64,000 bases of DNA from Auriscalpium vulgare (Eukaryota > Basidiomycota > Agaricomycetes > Russulales > Auriscalpiaceae), in NCBI GenBank assembly GCA_019915015.1, contig JAHBBC010000008.1, positions 1,488,001 through 1,552,000 of the forward strand, given 5' to 3'. Both the position numbers and the translations under genes were made by a program. Of the stretch, positions 13,021 through 24,698 are shown one piece after another; within the stretch, counting starts at the first letter, position 1; the number at the start of each line of letters is the position of its first letter. The notes under the pieces are model-generated. The model worked only from the letters and a program-made list of their open reading frames with translations. It did not search any database and was not told where the DNA came from.

Positions 13021-16000
13021 ATGTCTACCAATCGCGAGCCCTGCGGTGGCTGCGGGAAAACTTTCCTACCGTCCGGACTCACCAAGCATCTTCGCTGGAC
13101 GACGGCCCTGCGCTGCGCGGCCTTTCGCGAGGAACAGCGCCAACACCCCACCGACGAAGCCCCCACAACCTCACACGATCGGCGTCGACAGCTTACCGTC
13201 GCCGCAGCGGAGTTGCATGCGCCCGGCCCACTCCCTGCCTCCAGTTCTTCCCCAGCAGCGGTCCATCCCGCCGGAGCGCCACTTCCCTCCGCCGGCAGTG
13301 AGGTCACCGTGCGCGCCCAATCACCGCTGGGCTCTGACTACGAAGAATTCGAGGCACGCGAAGAGGGATTCGATGGGGTGGATCCTCGTGAGCGTCGTCC
13401 CTTTGAACCTCTGTGGCCAAGCACTGACGCCTCTCTGCCACCAGTCGACATCTGGCGAGACGACCTGGCCCCGGACGATCTCGATTGGGCTGGAGAGGAC
13501 GATATCGCAGCGCAGGGAGACGATGCACCCTACGACGACGACCTAGACGAGGGGCAGGAAGAAGAGGACGAGGAGCTAGCGGGCCAGCTCGACGTCGACT
13601 ATGAGCCCATGGACGAGGACCGCCCCCACCCAGTAGATCCCCAACCCGCAGACGAACTCAACGGGCATCCGGCCTTCCCGGCCATGGACGAGGAGGAGGC
13701 GGCGCGCGTCGCAGAGCAGCAGCGGCGGCATGAAGACGAGCAGGGCCTTAACAAGCGGGCGAAGATAGTCCGCTTTGGGGGCCAAGCAGGGGAGGCCGTT
13801 GCGCAGGCGGCGCCGCTGGCGACCTACGACGCTTACCGCGACGCGCTTGGTCCCGGCGGGCCTGCAAACGTGTGGGCTCCGTTCCAAAATAAGTTGGAGT
13901 GGGAGATTGCACGATGGGCGAAGCTGCGCGGGCCCTCGTCGACGGCCTTCACTGAGCTGCTACAGATTGATGAGGTGCGTCATGGCGCTGCTCTCATACG
14001 GTTCATGGCTCATGCGCAGCGCTTTCCAAGGTTCGCCAAAAACTTGGCCTGTCGTTCAACACGTCCAAAGCGCTGAACGCCATCATTGACTCCTCCATGC
14101 CGAAATTCCCCGAGTTCAACTGCGAGGAAATCACCGTTGACGGTGAAACATACGAGCTGTATTCCCGCGACATTGTTGCATGCATACGATCGCTGTACGG
14201 CAACCCGGAGTATCTTCCTTCCATGGCCTTTACCCCGGAGGCGCATTATGTCGACGACGATGAAGAAGACGAAGGTGCACCCGACCGAGCAGAGCATGAT
14301 GGCCCCCGCCTGTACGGCCAGATGAACACGGGCAAGTGGTGGTGGCATATACAGGTGTGTCGCAGCGCTCGCTTCCTGGCATATCGGCTGATATCTGGCT
14401 TGCAGACCTTGCTCGAAAGCAGAACCCCGGGCGCTACCGTTGTGCCCCTGATCTTTTCCTCTGACAAGACTCTTGTCACCGACTTTCGCAACAAATCCGC
14501 TTACCCCCTCTATCTGACCATTGGCAACATTGCGAAGGAAGACCGGCGCAAACCATCCAAGCAGGCGCAGATTCTAATCGGCTACCTTCCTACTGCCCGC
14601 CTCTCCCATATCACCACTGCAGAGACTCGCCGGCGCGCCGCAGCAAATCTATTCCATGCGTGCGTTCACAGAATCGTCTCGCCGACACGCACGCATGCAC
14701 TTCACGGTATGAACATGGCAAGCGGCGACGGCGTTGTCCGTCGCTGCCACCCCATCTTCGCCGTGTTCATCGGAGACTACCCCGAGCAAGCTCTCGTCGC
14801 ATGCGTCAAATCTGGCGAGTGTCCCAAGTGTTTTGTCCATCCCGATTCCCTAGGCGATTACACACCTTCCTTGCCGTCTCCGCGGAGCATTTCAGCTGCT
14901 CGGGAGGCCCTCTCTGCCATCGATCGCGGGCCGGAGGCGTACATCGAGGCATGCCAGAACGTTGGGCTCAAGCCAGTCCTGCACCCCTTCTGGGAGGACC
15001 TGCCCTACTCCAACGTGTTCGTCGCAATCACTCCTGACATCCTCCATCAATTGTATCAGGGCATGGTCAAGCATCTCGTCGGTTGGCTCACAGTTGCCTT
15101 TGGCTCGGCCGAAATCGATGCGCGATGCGCCCGCCTCCCGCCCAATCACAACACACGCGTTTTCAAGAACGGCATCTCGATACTCTCCCGCGTCTCTGGA
15201 CAGGAACACAAAGACATCTGCCGTGTCCTGCTCGGCCTTATCGTCGACCTGCCACTCCCCGACGGGACGTCTCCCACACACGTCGTGCGCACGGTCCGCG
15301 CGCTCCTGGACTTCCTCTACTTGGCACAATATCCCTCGCATAGCGACGCCACTCTCAAGTACCTCAGCAAGGCTCTCAAACGCTTCCATGATAGCAAGTT
15401 CATATTTGAGCTCCTCGGCATTCGAGAAGGGTTCAATTTTCCCAAGCTGCACGCCCTTGCTCACTATGTTACTTCTATCAAGCTCATCGGAACAACAGAC
15501 AATAGCAACACAGAGGCAACCGAGCGGCTCCATATCGACTACGCAAAGAACGCGTACCGGGCTTCAAACCACAAGGACGTGTACCCTCAAATGACGAAAT
15601 GGCTCGTCCGCCGCGAACAGGTGCTTCGACATGCAAAATTCATCAAGTGGCGAGTCGCAAATGCAGGCCACGCCGCCGCCATTCCAGCCGCCGTCGTTCC
15701 CCATCCACGCATCCATATTGCGCGCAATCCGAGTGCCAAGGCCGTCTCCTTTGTGCAAATGGCGCATCGCCACGGAGCGGCCGACTTTGAGTATGCCTTG
15801 GCTCGATACATCCTTCGCGAGCGCAACCCCAACCATACGGACGCCCAGATTGCGAATGTCGCCAACGGGCTCCATCTGCCCTTCCGCACCGTTGCGACTT
15901 ACAACGTCATGAAGTTTTGGCTAGCAGACCCCCAGGATATCGACGGCGCCCCGGACACTCGCGACGCCGCCCACGCTCGGCCGTCTTATCTCGGCCCACG

Positions 16001-16477
16001 AGGGGCCGTGCCTGGCCGCTTCGACACTGTATTGGTCAACACGGGAGCGGGCGATGGCGACGGAGTCCAAGGTGTGCTGCAACAGGTTAGATATCGACTG
16101 CTGCTAAACTTCACGCAGGGTATCGCGTCGCGCAGCTACGCGCCATCTTCAGCCTGCCTGTGAGGGCTCGAGAGGCCGTCTTCCCTCCGCAGTACGAGGG
16201 CCCGAAATACCTGGCCTTTGTCGAGTGGTTTTCGCCATTCACGGGCGCTGCAGAGCCTGACCACCTCATGTACCGAGTGAAGCGGTCATACCGGGCGGAT
16301 GGTGTGAGGCAGTCGGCCGTGGTGGACATCGGGGCGATACGGCGGAGCGTGCACCTTCTTCCACGATTTGGTGCGGTCGTGCCGCGTCACTGGAGGTCCG
16401 ACAACGTCTTGGACGTCTGTGACTCGTTCCACGTGTCTTCTTTCGTAGACAGACATACATACATCACCATATACTAG
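13021..16477 (+). CDS. Plavaka transposase
   Basis: Complete gene with four exons: 13021-13974, 14031-14354, 14406-16071 and 16119-16477 (checked, 3303 nt, 1100 aa). The N-terminus has a zinc-finger-like CGGCGKTFLPSGLTKH segment, followed by a long acidic linker. The RNase H-fold core carries LIFSSDKTLVTDF (Asp at 14462-14464), GDYPEQ (Asp at 14775-14777) and EATERLHIDYAKN (Glu at 15522-15524) as likely catalytic acids; this assignment is by analogy. The C-terminal block ends with SDNVLDVCDSFHVSSFVDRH, as in family members. Length is typical and there are no frame breaks, so it may still be functional. It is the presumed mobilising enzyme of the 9283-25067 element. Plavaka elements are basidiomycete-specific DNA transposons related to the CMC group. 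Confidence 0.93.
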
Positions 16478-16710
16478 TCCTATAGTCCATTTGATATGCA
16501 GGCGTCGTGAACGTTCATCTCAAGGCAGACAGGTAGCACACAATGCGTCAAGAAATCATTCATTCGAAGCGTCAACGGTATGGACGGTGATGGCGGGTGA
16601 AAATTTCTACGGCGAGATACTCAGGTTGGTGGCCCGCGCACCGGCTGAAGGCGAGTCAGTGCACGCAAAAAAAGCAGGCCAAAGGACACGGACAGCGAGC
16701 CCACTCCACG

Positions 16711-17052
16711 CTACTCGCTGCCGTAGACTGTAGCGACGCCGTTGATGAGGTCGACGGCCTCAGCGAGGTCAACGCGTGAGCGATCGTTGGCCTTGTCCCC
16801 TACTTTGAGCTTCAGGTTGACGGTGCGCACAACGGGGAGACCGGATGGCCGCGCGTGTGGCAGGTTCAGCGCCGGTGGGATGGAGTACGATGTGCACGAC
16901 TTCTTGCCGTTGGGAGTGACGCGAACGTCGATGACCTGGGCGAGCAACCATCAGAGGGAGTGCGGTAGGTATAGTCAATGGATACGCACTATGGTCCCTT
17001 GGGCTTCAAGGTCAATCTCGAGCATGACGAGGGAGAGAGTGTTGGTCGGCAT
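16711..17052 (-). CDS. Small strand-turn-strand protein 1 (95 aa)
   Basis: Two exons, 17052-16990 and 16935-16711 (checked, phase 0, 95 aa), separated by a 54-nt intron with GTGCGT donor. The protein contains LEIDLEAQGTIVIDV, which aligns without gaps to segments of three other genes in this element (18479-18994, 19207-20175, 20473-21591). The intron falls two residues after the conserved Gly, exactly as in the 18479-18994 gene. The rest is VTPNGKKSC followed by a second strand-rich region. No known domain recognised; likely a small beta-rich protein. Confidence 0.65.
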
Positions 17053-17237
17053 GGTTGACGGTAGGCACATAAGAATGGGTCGTAATGTTCGCTGCCGGCG
17101 GGGTGTCACAGGCCGTCACACCCAGCTCCCTTGGCCTTCAAGGTACTTACGCTGTCGGGGTCTGGTCGGGCTGCATGCTGAGCAAGGCAAGTTGTCGGGC
17201 TCACTCCAATCATTTTGTATGCTAACTAGCTCTACAG

Positions 17238-17318
17238 GATACGTTACAACAAGTGGGCGTCCTCCTGTCCGACACGACGGACGCCGTTGTCAGGCTGCCA
17301 GAGTCGGGGGTCGGCACA
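17238..17318 (+). other. Possible exon of a fifth family member
   Basis: After a clear acceptor (branch-like GCTAAC, then TCTACAG) a 27-codon open segment contains VGVLLSDTTDAVVRL and ends at donor GTGAGT. It begins DTLQ, as does exon 2 of the gene at 20473-21591 (DTLQDVDVVV). I could not find an in-phase first exon or a convincing continuation, so it may be a decayed copy. Confidence 0.35.
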
Positions 17319-17781
17319 GTGAGTACACCCCTCTGTCCTTCTCTGAGGACTTAATCTGCATGACTGATCGCAACCCCGCCCTTCGCCATGCGTGGCGTGG
17401 GGCCGAGTCATTGCCTGCGGGCGCCGAAGATACCGCGAAACCCCGCCCCGCGATCTCAGCGCAAGCCGCCGCCATTCATCCGGTTACCTGTGGATACACC
17501 GCGCAGTTGTCGACCGGACCCGCTCCACCATTCCTGAGACACTGCACGAGGTCGGCGGCGCACACGGCGTACATCCCCCACCACTCTTAGCGATGCCGCG
17601 GCCGACGTGCATCGATGGACGAACAGTCCTCACCGATCGACGGCCCCCCATGATCATCTCGACTGCCCCGTGTTGGCCGGGGTTGTGCTTGAATATATGA
17701 GCCGGCGCGGGCAAGTCGTACGCGCAATCTACTAAGTATCCTATCCATCGCCCGTCTTCCTCGCCCACGCCCTACCCACCC

Positions 17782-18273
17782 ATGCGCATTGACACCCCCC
17801 AGCCGGGCTGGATGCGCGAAGCTCGCAAGAAGGCCACCGAGCTGAAGAAGCGCGAGGAGCGCTTCAAAGAATGGTGCGCCCTTGCCGAGTGCCCACGGAT
17901 GATCCAGCTGACAAGGCAGTGCAGGAGGATTGGGAAGCCCGTCTCGGGCTACGTCTGGATCAAGGGAGGTCTTGCCTGGGACCCGGACCAGGGGGTGTGG
18001 CGACACAGACAGGCAGCCGGGAGGGCGAGCGCGTTTGGGCCAAGCAGGCCGCCCCCGCGCGATCCCCGAGAGCGCGCGATCGCGGAGGTGGACACGCGCT
18101 CGCAGCCGCTCATGGAGGCGGTTGCGGAGGCCCCAGTGCAGGGGAGCTGGGGTGGGTGGTCCTGGGGGGGCTGGGGTGCGGCGGAGAGCGTGAGTGGTTG
18201 GACCGGCGGCTGGGAAGGTTGGACCGGCGGCTGGGGCGAGGAGAGCGTGAGTTCCCAGTCGGGGGGCTCGTGA
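17782..18273 (+). CDS. Gly/Trp-repeat protein (163 aa)
   Basis: Intronless ORF opening MRIDTPQPGWMREARKK, then a charged helical region and a segment with paired Cys (CALAECPRMIQLTRQC). The tail holds eight tryptophans in about 35 residues, nearly all next to Gly: GSWGGWSWGGWG, then GWTGGWEGWTGGWG. Part of the tail arose by duplication at DNA level, because GGTTGGACCGGCGGCTGGG is repeated. GW/WG-rich disordered tails are the known Argonaute-binding (AGO-hook) feature in eukaryotes, but here that is only inference. It lies between small cargo genes of the composite transposon. Alternatively it is a structural or low-complexity protein. Confidence 0.6.
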   Translation: MRIDTPQPGWMREARKKATELKKREERFKEWCALAECPRMIQLTRQCRRIGKPVSGYVWIKGGLAWDPDQGVWRHRQAAGRASAFGPSRPPPRDPRERAIAEVDTRSQPLMEAVAEAPVQGSWGGWSWGGWGAAESVSGWTGGWEGWTGGWGEESVSSQSGGS

Positions 18274-18478
18274 GCGCATCAGCACGACAATATAGTTGAG
18301 GCATAAACATGATATTGAGAACGAAACACAGTCACTAATGTAAGCTAGTCAATGTAAGCTAGTAATGTGGGGTTGGTACGTCCGCGCAACACGCACAAAA
18401 CGACCCTCGCTGCTGTCTGAAAGGAGGCCATGAGCGACGGTCAAGCAGCGCAGGGAAAGCACGCACCACAGGCGAGCC

Positions 18479-18994
18479 TTAGTGCTGCTTGTCTGCGGAC
18501 GAAGACTTCACGTCGTCGCGGAGAGGCGTTGCGGGCGCACGGGTCCCAAACTCGCTCATGGGGGGCAGATGCACTGCAACCGGGTTGGAGGGCACGCGTC
18601 GGTGCGAGCCTCGCGAGGACGCGGCGCGGCGGTGTCCCTGCTTGCGGCGCACCGGCGGAGGGGAGAGCGGGGTAAACAGCGGGGCGTCGTCGCCGGAGAG
18701 ATCGGCCGCAGCGTGCTGCTGCGTGGCGATAGGTGAGGGTGGAGGAGCTGGAGGCATGCCCGTCCCAAACGTGGCAGAAGCGCCGGCACCTGGCATTGGC
18801 GGGGCGTTGGTGGGGAAGCTGGTGAAGACGAAGGGCGAACCGGTCGCGCGGCCTGCAGCCCACGCAGGGAGCGCAACATCGAGAGTCTGAAAAAGCTGTC
18901 AGCAGGGTGTGATCAAGGCCAGTGTTGGGGGACGGACATAGCGCCCTGGGGCGGCGAGGGTTACGTTGATGTTGAGGTTCCAAACAGGCGACAT
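18479..18994 (-). CDS. Small strand-turn-strand protein 2 (154 aa)
   Basis: Exons 18994-18938 and 18886-18479 (checked, phase 0, 154 aa). The N-terminus contains LNINVTLAAPGRYTLDV, matching the family signature with Gly at the same place and the intron two residues after it, as in the 16711-17052 gene. The rest is Pro/Ser/Ala-rich with a basic stretch VRRKQGHRRAASSRGSHRR, suggesting a disordered nuclear protein. The donor is GTCCGT, slightly off consensus. Confidence 0.62.
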
Positions 18995-19206
18995 GATGGA
19001 GGGCCGAGACTGGAGAGAGCGCTGGGAAGAGAAGAGGTTCGCTGGCGAGAGAGTTCACCGACTCCATCAGTGGCTGTGCAGGGTACACTTACGCGGGCAA
19101 AGTGGCACTCACGCGGGCAAAGAGGCAGCGCGTGTGGCTGTGCACGCATGGGCGCTGCCGCGTTACACAATCTCCGGACACTGTCGACTCTGCCGACTGC
19201 CAAGCT

Positions 19207-20175
19207 ATGTCCTCAAGTCAGAATACTGTGCATGTATCGCTGCCCAGACCTGGCAAGGTCGAAATTCAGTATCTCCCCGAGATCGACCCTCTCACGGGGC
19301 GGCCGAGTCCTCTGGTGCGTCGCCGGATAAGCTTGCACCGCGTCCTTGCTGACTGCACCTCTTCTTGCCAGTTCCTCGAGGTCGATGGATCTCAGCGCCA
19401 GAACATAGAACCGCAAGATGGGCAACATGTAGCAGCGAGTATCTCCAGGAGAGACGAGAGAGTCAAGTCCGAGCCACGGTGCGTGCCCCACTCTGTCAAT
19501 CATGGACGCATCTGCCATTACTGAGCTCCTACGGACAGCTCTCCATATCAGGCGCGCTCGTCGCCCCGAATCGTCAATGACGCTGCCGAGGATGTGCCCG
19601 GCGATTCCCCCGCAATCGCACGTCGGGAGAGCAGCCCACTTGCGCCGCCAGAAGCGGGCTCGCCACCTGGCGAGGCCGCATCAGTTGGCGACAGTGGCGC
19701 GTCCGAGACCCAGCTAGCAGGCACGCAATTCACGTTCGACTCGGGCTCCAGCCAGTCGTACACGGAGCCCGACTCGGACGCCATCAATCCGCTCATTTTC
19801 GTGTCGTCGTCGCTGGCCCCGTCGTCGCCGGCACACGTCGCAGACGGCGAGGCGTCGCAAGCCCCGGAGGATTCCATAGCGAGTGCAGGCTTGCAATTGA
19901 GGTGCGTAGCAATCAACGACCAGTCAGCGCACGGGCAGATTTGTAACGAACGCCGCAGCGCCCAGGACATACTCACTACGACGCCCTCGCGCCTGCGGAC
20001 CCCCTCGGGAGTGCGGACGCCTGCAAGGTACCGCGCTATTGACAATGGCTGGATAGAGCCACCTGTCACGCCATGCAAGCGACGCCGCGAGGGCGACCGT
20101 GCGGACTCCGAGCCCCCGCGTGCTCGGGGCATCCGCGGTCCCACATTCACGGCAAAATTTAGCGGGCCTCAGTAG
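19207..20175 (+). CDS. Small strand-turn-strand protein 3 (about 283 aa)
   Basis: Exons 19207-19314, 19372-19478 and 19539-20175 (checked, 852 nt). VHVSLPRPGKVEIQYL near the start fits the family signature. It is followed by an acidic Ser/Glu-rich disordered region and a basic C-terminus containing PCKRRREGDR, a likely nuclear localisation signal. Another GTGCGT at 19902 could be an optional donor, so the 3' half is less certain. Confidence 0.6.
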
Positions 20176-20472
20176 TGCGTGCACTGCGCCGCGCCCGCCT
20201 GCCATGAGCGCATTCGGCGGTGCGCAGGCGATCGCTACGGGGCGCATGCATGGCTTACTTACCTCGAGGCGTATCGCACTCACACAAATGTAATTGACTT
20301 GGCACTCTCCTTCCCATGTGTGGCATGCCTCAAGAAATATCTGATTGCGCAAACAAGACACAAGCCTACGAACACGGTGCTACTCTGAATTGCTGCAACA
20401 CGCTCTCGGCAACCCCGCAGGCCCCGCCCGACTGTGGCCCAACCTAGATGGCCCGCAGCCGGCTTCCGCCTT

Positions 20473-21591
20473 TCACTCGGGGGTCGCCTGAAGGCGGGCG
20501 CGCTTGCGCACGCTCGCCGATTGACGTGGGGGCTGTGGGCTCGACCGCTTGGCGGCCGCGAGTCTGTTCGTCCGATTGGCGACCGCAAGGCTGGATCGTC
20601 TGGTGAGAACAGGAGAGTAGGGATATGTTTGCGAGGGCACTCACGGCGACGAGAGCTCGGAGGGACCAGCGCTGCGGCCGGCCAGGTCGGAAGCCCGCCG
20701 GCGCACCGAGTCGCGCAGAGGCTGGTCCGGAGCCGTCTGGTCATCGAGGTCGTAGGGGATGTCTGGCTGGCCGTCTGCAAGCTCGTCGACGTCTGCCTCA
20801 GAGGCGCTATCTCGCTGGGCGTCGTGCTGAACGCCGCTGCGGCCCTCCAGGAGAGCGAGAACGCGAGGGTTCGTCATCTTGAAGTACCCGGGAGCGCCGT
20901 CCATGGGCACGAGCTGAGCCTCGGACGGAGTGAGGACAAGCATGCCGTCGGCAGCATACTCGCCCCAGTCCGAAGGCGTGTTGGCTCGTATGCCATCATC
21001 GGACGGCGTGGTCGCGTGCGGGGAAGCCGTGTGGGTGCTCGGCGCGACGGGCTGCTCGGCGGTTTGGGGGCGCTCCTCGGGAGGAATGGTGTGGTTCATG
21101 GCAGCGGGTGCGCGCATGGCGCCGCGCACGGGGGCGTCCTGTCGATCTACGGGGGCGTCCTGTCGATCTACGTCCATCGGCGCGCCTGTGCCAGTAGGAC
21201 GGCGGGTGCCCGAGACGTCGCCTTGCCTGGGTGCGGGCGTCGCAGCTGGCTCACAGGGAGCTGGGGTGCCCCCGGTGCGGTTTTCATAGAGCGGAGGTTG
21301 GGCGGCCTGGGGGAGAGGTGCGGCGGCTCGGACAGCTTGCGCAGCCCCGCGATGCTTTGGCTGCGAGACAACTCGCATGTGCTAAACAGAGAGGGTGTCA
21401 AGATACGCCGCGCGGGGTCAAAAACTGAACACGCACCGTGGGGACGCCGCCGTCGTCGGGCTTGAAGCTCACCTCCAGCGTGCCGTGCCCTGATACCACA
21501 ACGTCCACATCTTGAAGAGTATCCTGGAGGCCCGGTAAGCGCACAGGTTGGAGTCCGGGGACCGACGACTGACCTTTGGCCAAAACGCCAT
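20473..21591 (-). CDS. Small strand-turn-strand protein 4 (322 aa)
   Basis: Four exons: 21591-21574 (an 18-nt first exon, MAFWPK), 21523-21437, 21381-20645 and 20599-20473 (checked, 969 nt, 322 aa). Exon 2 carries VDVVVSGHGTLEVSF, the family signature. The long exon 3 is Pro/Ala/Asp-rich with a tandem DVDRQDAPVDRQDAPV. The end is strongly basic (VRKRARLQATPE), a likely nuclear signal. It faces the TET/JBP gene with about 1.4 kb between. Function unknown. Confidence 0.62.
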
Positions 21592-21959
21592 TGAGTGGAG
21601 AGGGATGAAGGCGGAGGGCGAGGGTGCGTCGCGTGTTGTTGAAGTCGCGACCATCGGGGTTGGCAGTCCGTGGGAAACGACAACCAGAATCCCGCTCAAC
21701 CCACTGCGCCTCGACCGACCACCCTCCAACGCCCCCCACCCTTCGACAGCGCCCACGGATTGACCAGCCGAAGATAGGCGAGGAACACAGCGAGCGGTTG
21801 CACGTGAGTCGTTGGGTCTTGTTTCGTTTCTCTTCGGCATTCTCCCCGCCACGCGCGGGCTTTCGACGCGCATCGCGCTGGGCACGTTCTTTTTTGGGTT
21901 CATCTGTGGCCGTCTCCGCAGTACGCACGCCGTTTCGACGCGTCTCGCGCGATGCGCGC

Positions 21960-22235
21960 CGTCAAGACGCGCCTGCGCAGCCTTGTATGACGCTACACCA
22001 GGCGGCTCTGGGCCGCGCAGACGCGTCCTGACGACGCGCATGGCGCTGGACGCGTTTTTGTTCGTGCTCAGCTGTGGTCTTCTTCCCGCTGCCCGCGCCC
22101 TTTGGACGCGTCTCGCGGTACGCGCGCCGTCGAGCCGCGCCTGCGCAGCCTTGTATGACGCTACACCAGGCGGCTCTGGGCTGCGCAGACGCGTCCCGAC
22201 GACGTGTATGGCGCTGGACGCGTCTGGTCGCGGCG
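21960..22235. repeat. Direct repeat, 168-bp period
   Basis: GCCTGCGCAGCCTTGTATGA begins at 21971 and again at 22139, followed by near-identical sequence for about 90 bp. It lies between gene 4 and the TET/JBP gene and may include upstream control sequence of either. Confidence 0.75.
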
Positions 22236-22396
22236 CAGCGGCGCCCTCCTCTTTCTCAACATGAAACTAGCTTGCCTCTACTGACAAGAGTTGCCACAGG
22301 ACGTAGCTCGACGTGCAAGGCCCGCAGACTTCGCTGCGTTGGGCGCGGCCGTCATCCTGGGGAAAGGCCGTCTGTCAGGTCGATTGAGAGGCTACT

Positions 22397-22464
22397 GAGG
22401 TGCGCCACTCATCCGTTGTTTGTGTGCCAAGAGGTGCGCCACTCATCCGTTGTTTGTGTGCCAA
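22397..22464. repeat. Perfect 34-bp tandem duplication
   Basis: The unit starting GAGGTGCGCCACTCATCCG occurs at 22397 and 22431 back to back. It precedes likely 5' exons of the TET/JBP gene. Confidence 0.8.
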
Positions 22465-23011
22465 AGCTGATTGCTCTCCCAGCTCTCCCAGCGGCCCCAG
22501 CTTGCCCAGTGCAGGTGTGCATCAACAGCCAGAAAAAAACCAGGTGAGCACTCGTCCTCTGCCAGCCCGCTCACTCTCTGTGCCAGCGGCGCATGCTGAC
22601 GCAGCTGCATTTCATTCCTGCGCGGCAGTCGCGCTGTGCGCGCGAAGGGTGTCTGCAAGCAAAGGTCAAGGTGAGTTTGCCAGCTGTCTGCTCATTCATG
22701 GGCTGCGCAGATGCGGCGCACACGCTGACATGCCTTGTTCAGGTTGCGGGAGCCAAGCCGCCAAGGGAAGGCCTACAGCAAGCACCCAGGGTGAGGATCA
22801 CGCTGGCACCAGGTCTCTCGAGAGGCGTGCGGAGCGTGCGCGCGGCGGGTACGGGCTGCGCTGGCACACGTCCACAAACGCTGACACGTGTCGCCAAAAA
22901 GCTGCTCCTCGCAGGCAGGCATAGGAAGACGTGAGACAAAATGAGTGGAAGACGCACAGTACGCCGCCGTTCTACTGCGCCTTTACGTTCTGCTGAGCAT
23001 GCTGCCTCCAG

Positions 23012-24698
23012 ACGCGGTCAAAAAAAGGCTACGACGCCAATTACTCGTCCCTCGACTTCGACCTCGCGCGTGCCATCGAGGCGTCAGTTGCGCTCAGCCG
23101 CGCGAACGCGCGCTCAAGTTCGCCGGGCGGAGGTGATGCCGCATGCGAGAGAGAGGAGGCTAGGGGGTCGGGCGTGTCAAGTGAGCAGGCGGAAGCCGCC
23201 CGGAGCGCGGCGCGTGCGCGCGCCCGCGAGCGGCGGGAGTATGAAGACACGCAAGACGAGGAGAGGGCGATGCGGGTCGTGGAAGGCGAGGACCCCCAGA
23301 AGACCCGCAAGAAACGGCACCGGCGCGGCCGTCGCAAGGCAGCGAAGCCAAGGACCCAGTCAGGCCTGCCTCTGCCCACTCAGCACATGGCGGACACCCA
23401 CGCCTCCCATTCAATCACGCACTCGGAGGCCGTCCCGGCTGACACCATGGCCGACTTCAAGGTTTCCAGCGCAGGGTGGCGGGGAACGACGGCTTTAGAC
23501 GAGGTCGCGGCGACATACCTCGACAGGCTCGTACCGCCGGAGGAGCTGGTGGAGAAGCATGCGTTTCGGGTCCAGCACTGGGATGGAACGTGAGTGACGC
23601 CGGCACGTATTTGATTGGCCATGTCGGGGGCTGATTCTTTGCCTCAATGCACTCCCCAGTGGCAGCAAGTCGGTGGCCGACCGCGAGGACCGGATACTGG
23701 TACAATTGGCTGGTCGGCCGCCTACGGACAAAACCTGGCCCGACCAAGCAAAGAGCATGAGCGAAGTGCTAGATGAAGTCGCCCCGCTTGTTGATTTCGA
23801 GCCCGGCCCTCATCAGCGCGGGCGATACCCTTTTCTGCACGCAGGGTTTACTCATGGCGGAGGGTCGGAAGTGCGTGTTTGCCAGTGCTTGTCGCTGAAA
23901 ATTGAGCACTCACTTTTGATCCTCAGGAGCCTCATAATACAAAGGCCGGGAGCAGTGACCACCAGCTGGCAAGATCACGCATCCTGGCACACGAAGGCAT
24001 TCAGCGCGCGGCAGGGTTCCAGAGCAGTGAGTGTCTCCCTCTGCAGCTCCCACTCGACGACTCTCAACGCGACACACACACATTGCGGCATGTTAGGCGC
24101 AACGTCTCTCAACGCACCTCGTCTCTTTGGCCGCCTGGATGAAGTCGTGGAGGACGTGCGCGCGCGCAGGCCATTCCTCGAGAAGCCCTTCGCGCGGAGC
24201 GTGTTCCCCATGGCCACGTTCAACTTTGGACCACGGGCGTTGACCGTGCCCCACCGGGACTCAAAGAATGTGCCGTTCGGGTGGTGCGCAATAACTGCGC
24301 TCGGAAACTACGACTACAAAAAGGGAGGGCATCTGATTCTATGGGAGCTGAAGCTGATCGTAGAGTTCCCCCCCGGCTCCACTATACTCATTCCGTCGGC
24401 ACTTCTCACCCATAGCAACACCCCAATCCAGGACGGCGAAACGCGGCAGTCCTTCACACAGTGGTGCTCAGGCGATCTGGTTCGCTGGCAAGCGTACGGC
24501 CAGCGCACGGAGAAAGCACTTGAGCGCGAAGACCCGGAGCTCAAAAAACACCTAGACGAAGAGATCGATCTCCGGTGGAAGCGGTCGGTGGAGTTATTTT
24601 CAAAGAGGAGGGAGCTCCAGGACGACGTGAGGACGATGCGCGAGCGTTTGAGGGTGATGCACGGGCAGGGCGTTTCAAACCCTGCCATGGTTGATTGA
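23012..24698 (+). CDS. TET/JBP-family 2-oxoglutarate/Fe(II) dioxygenase (composite element copy)
   Basis: Predicted nuclear enzyme that oxidises 5-methylcytosine (or a related base) in DNA. Resolved exons are 23012-23589, 23660-23870, 23927-24026 and 24097-24698 (checked, at least 496 aa). Further short 5' exons probably lie at 22.45-22.93 kb but I could not join them, so the true start is unresolved. The N-terminal part is basic and charged. The double-stranded beta-helix holds FNFGPRALTVPHRDSKN (metal ligands His 24252 and Asp 24258), GWCAITALGNYDYKKGGHL, FPPGSTILIPSA, a second His at 24411 and the cofactor-binding Arg at 24444. All catalytic residues are present and no stops occur, so it looks functional. 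It sits at the right end of the composite transposon. Fungal TET/JBP genes are known to be expanded through transposons. Confidence 0.9.

Noticed and set aside
20434..21465. 343-aa plus-strand ORF
   Set aside because: Mirror of small gene 4; no domain, and the minus strand has consistent exons and the family signature.
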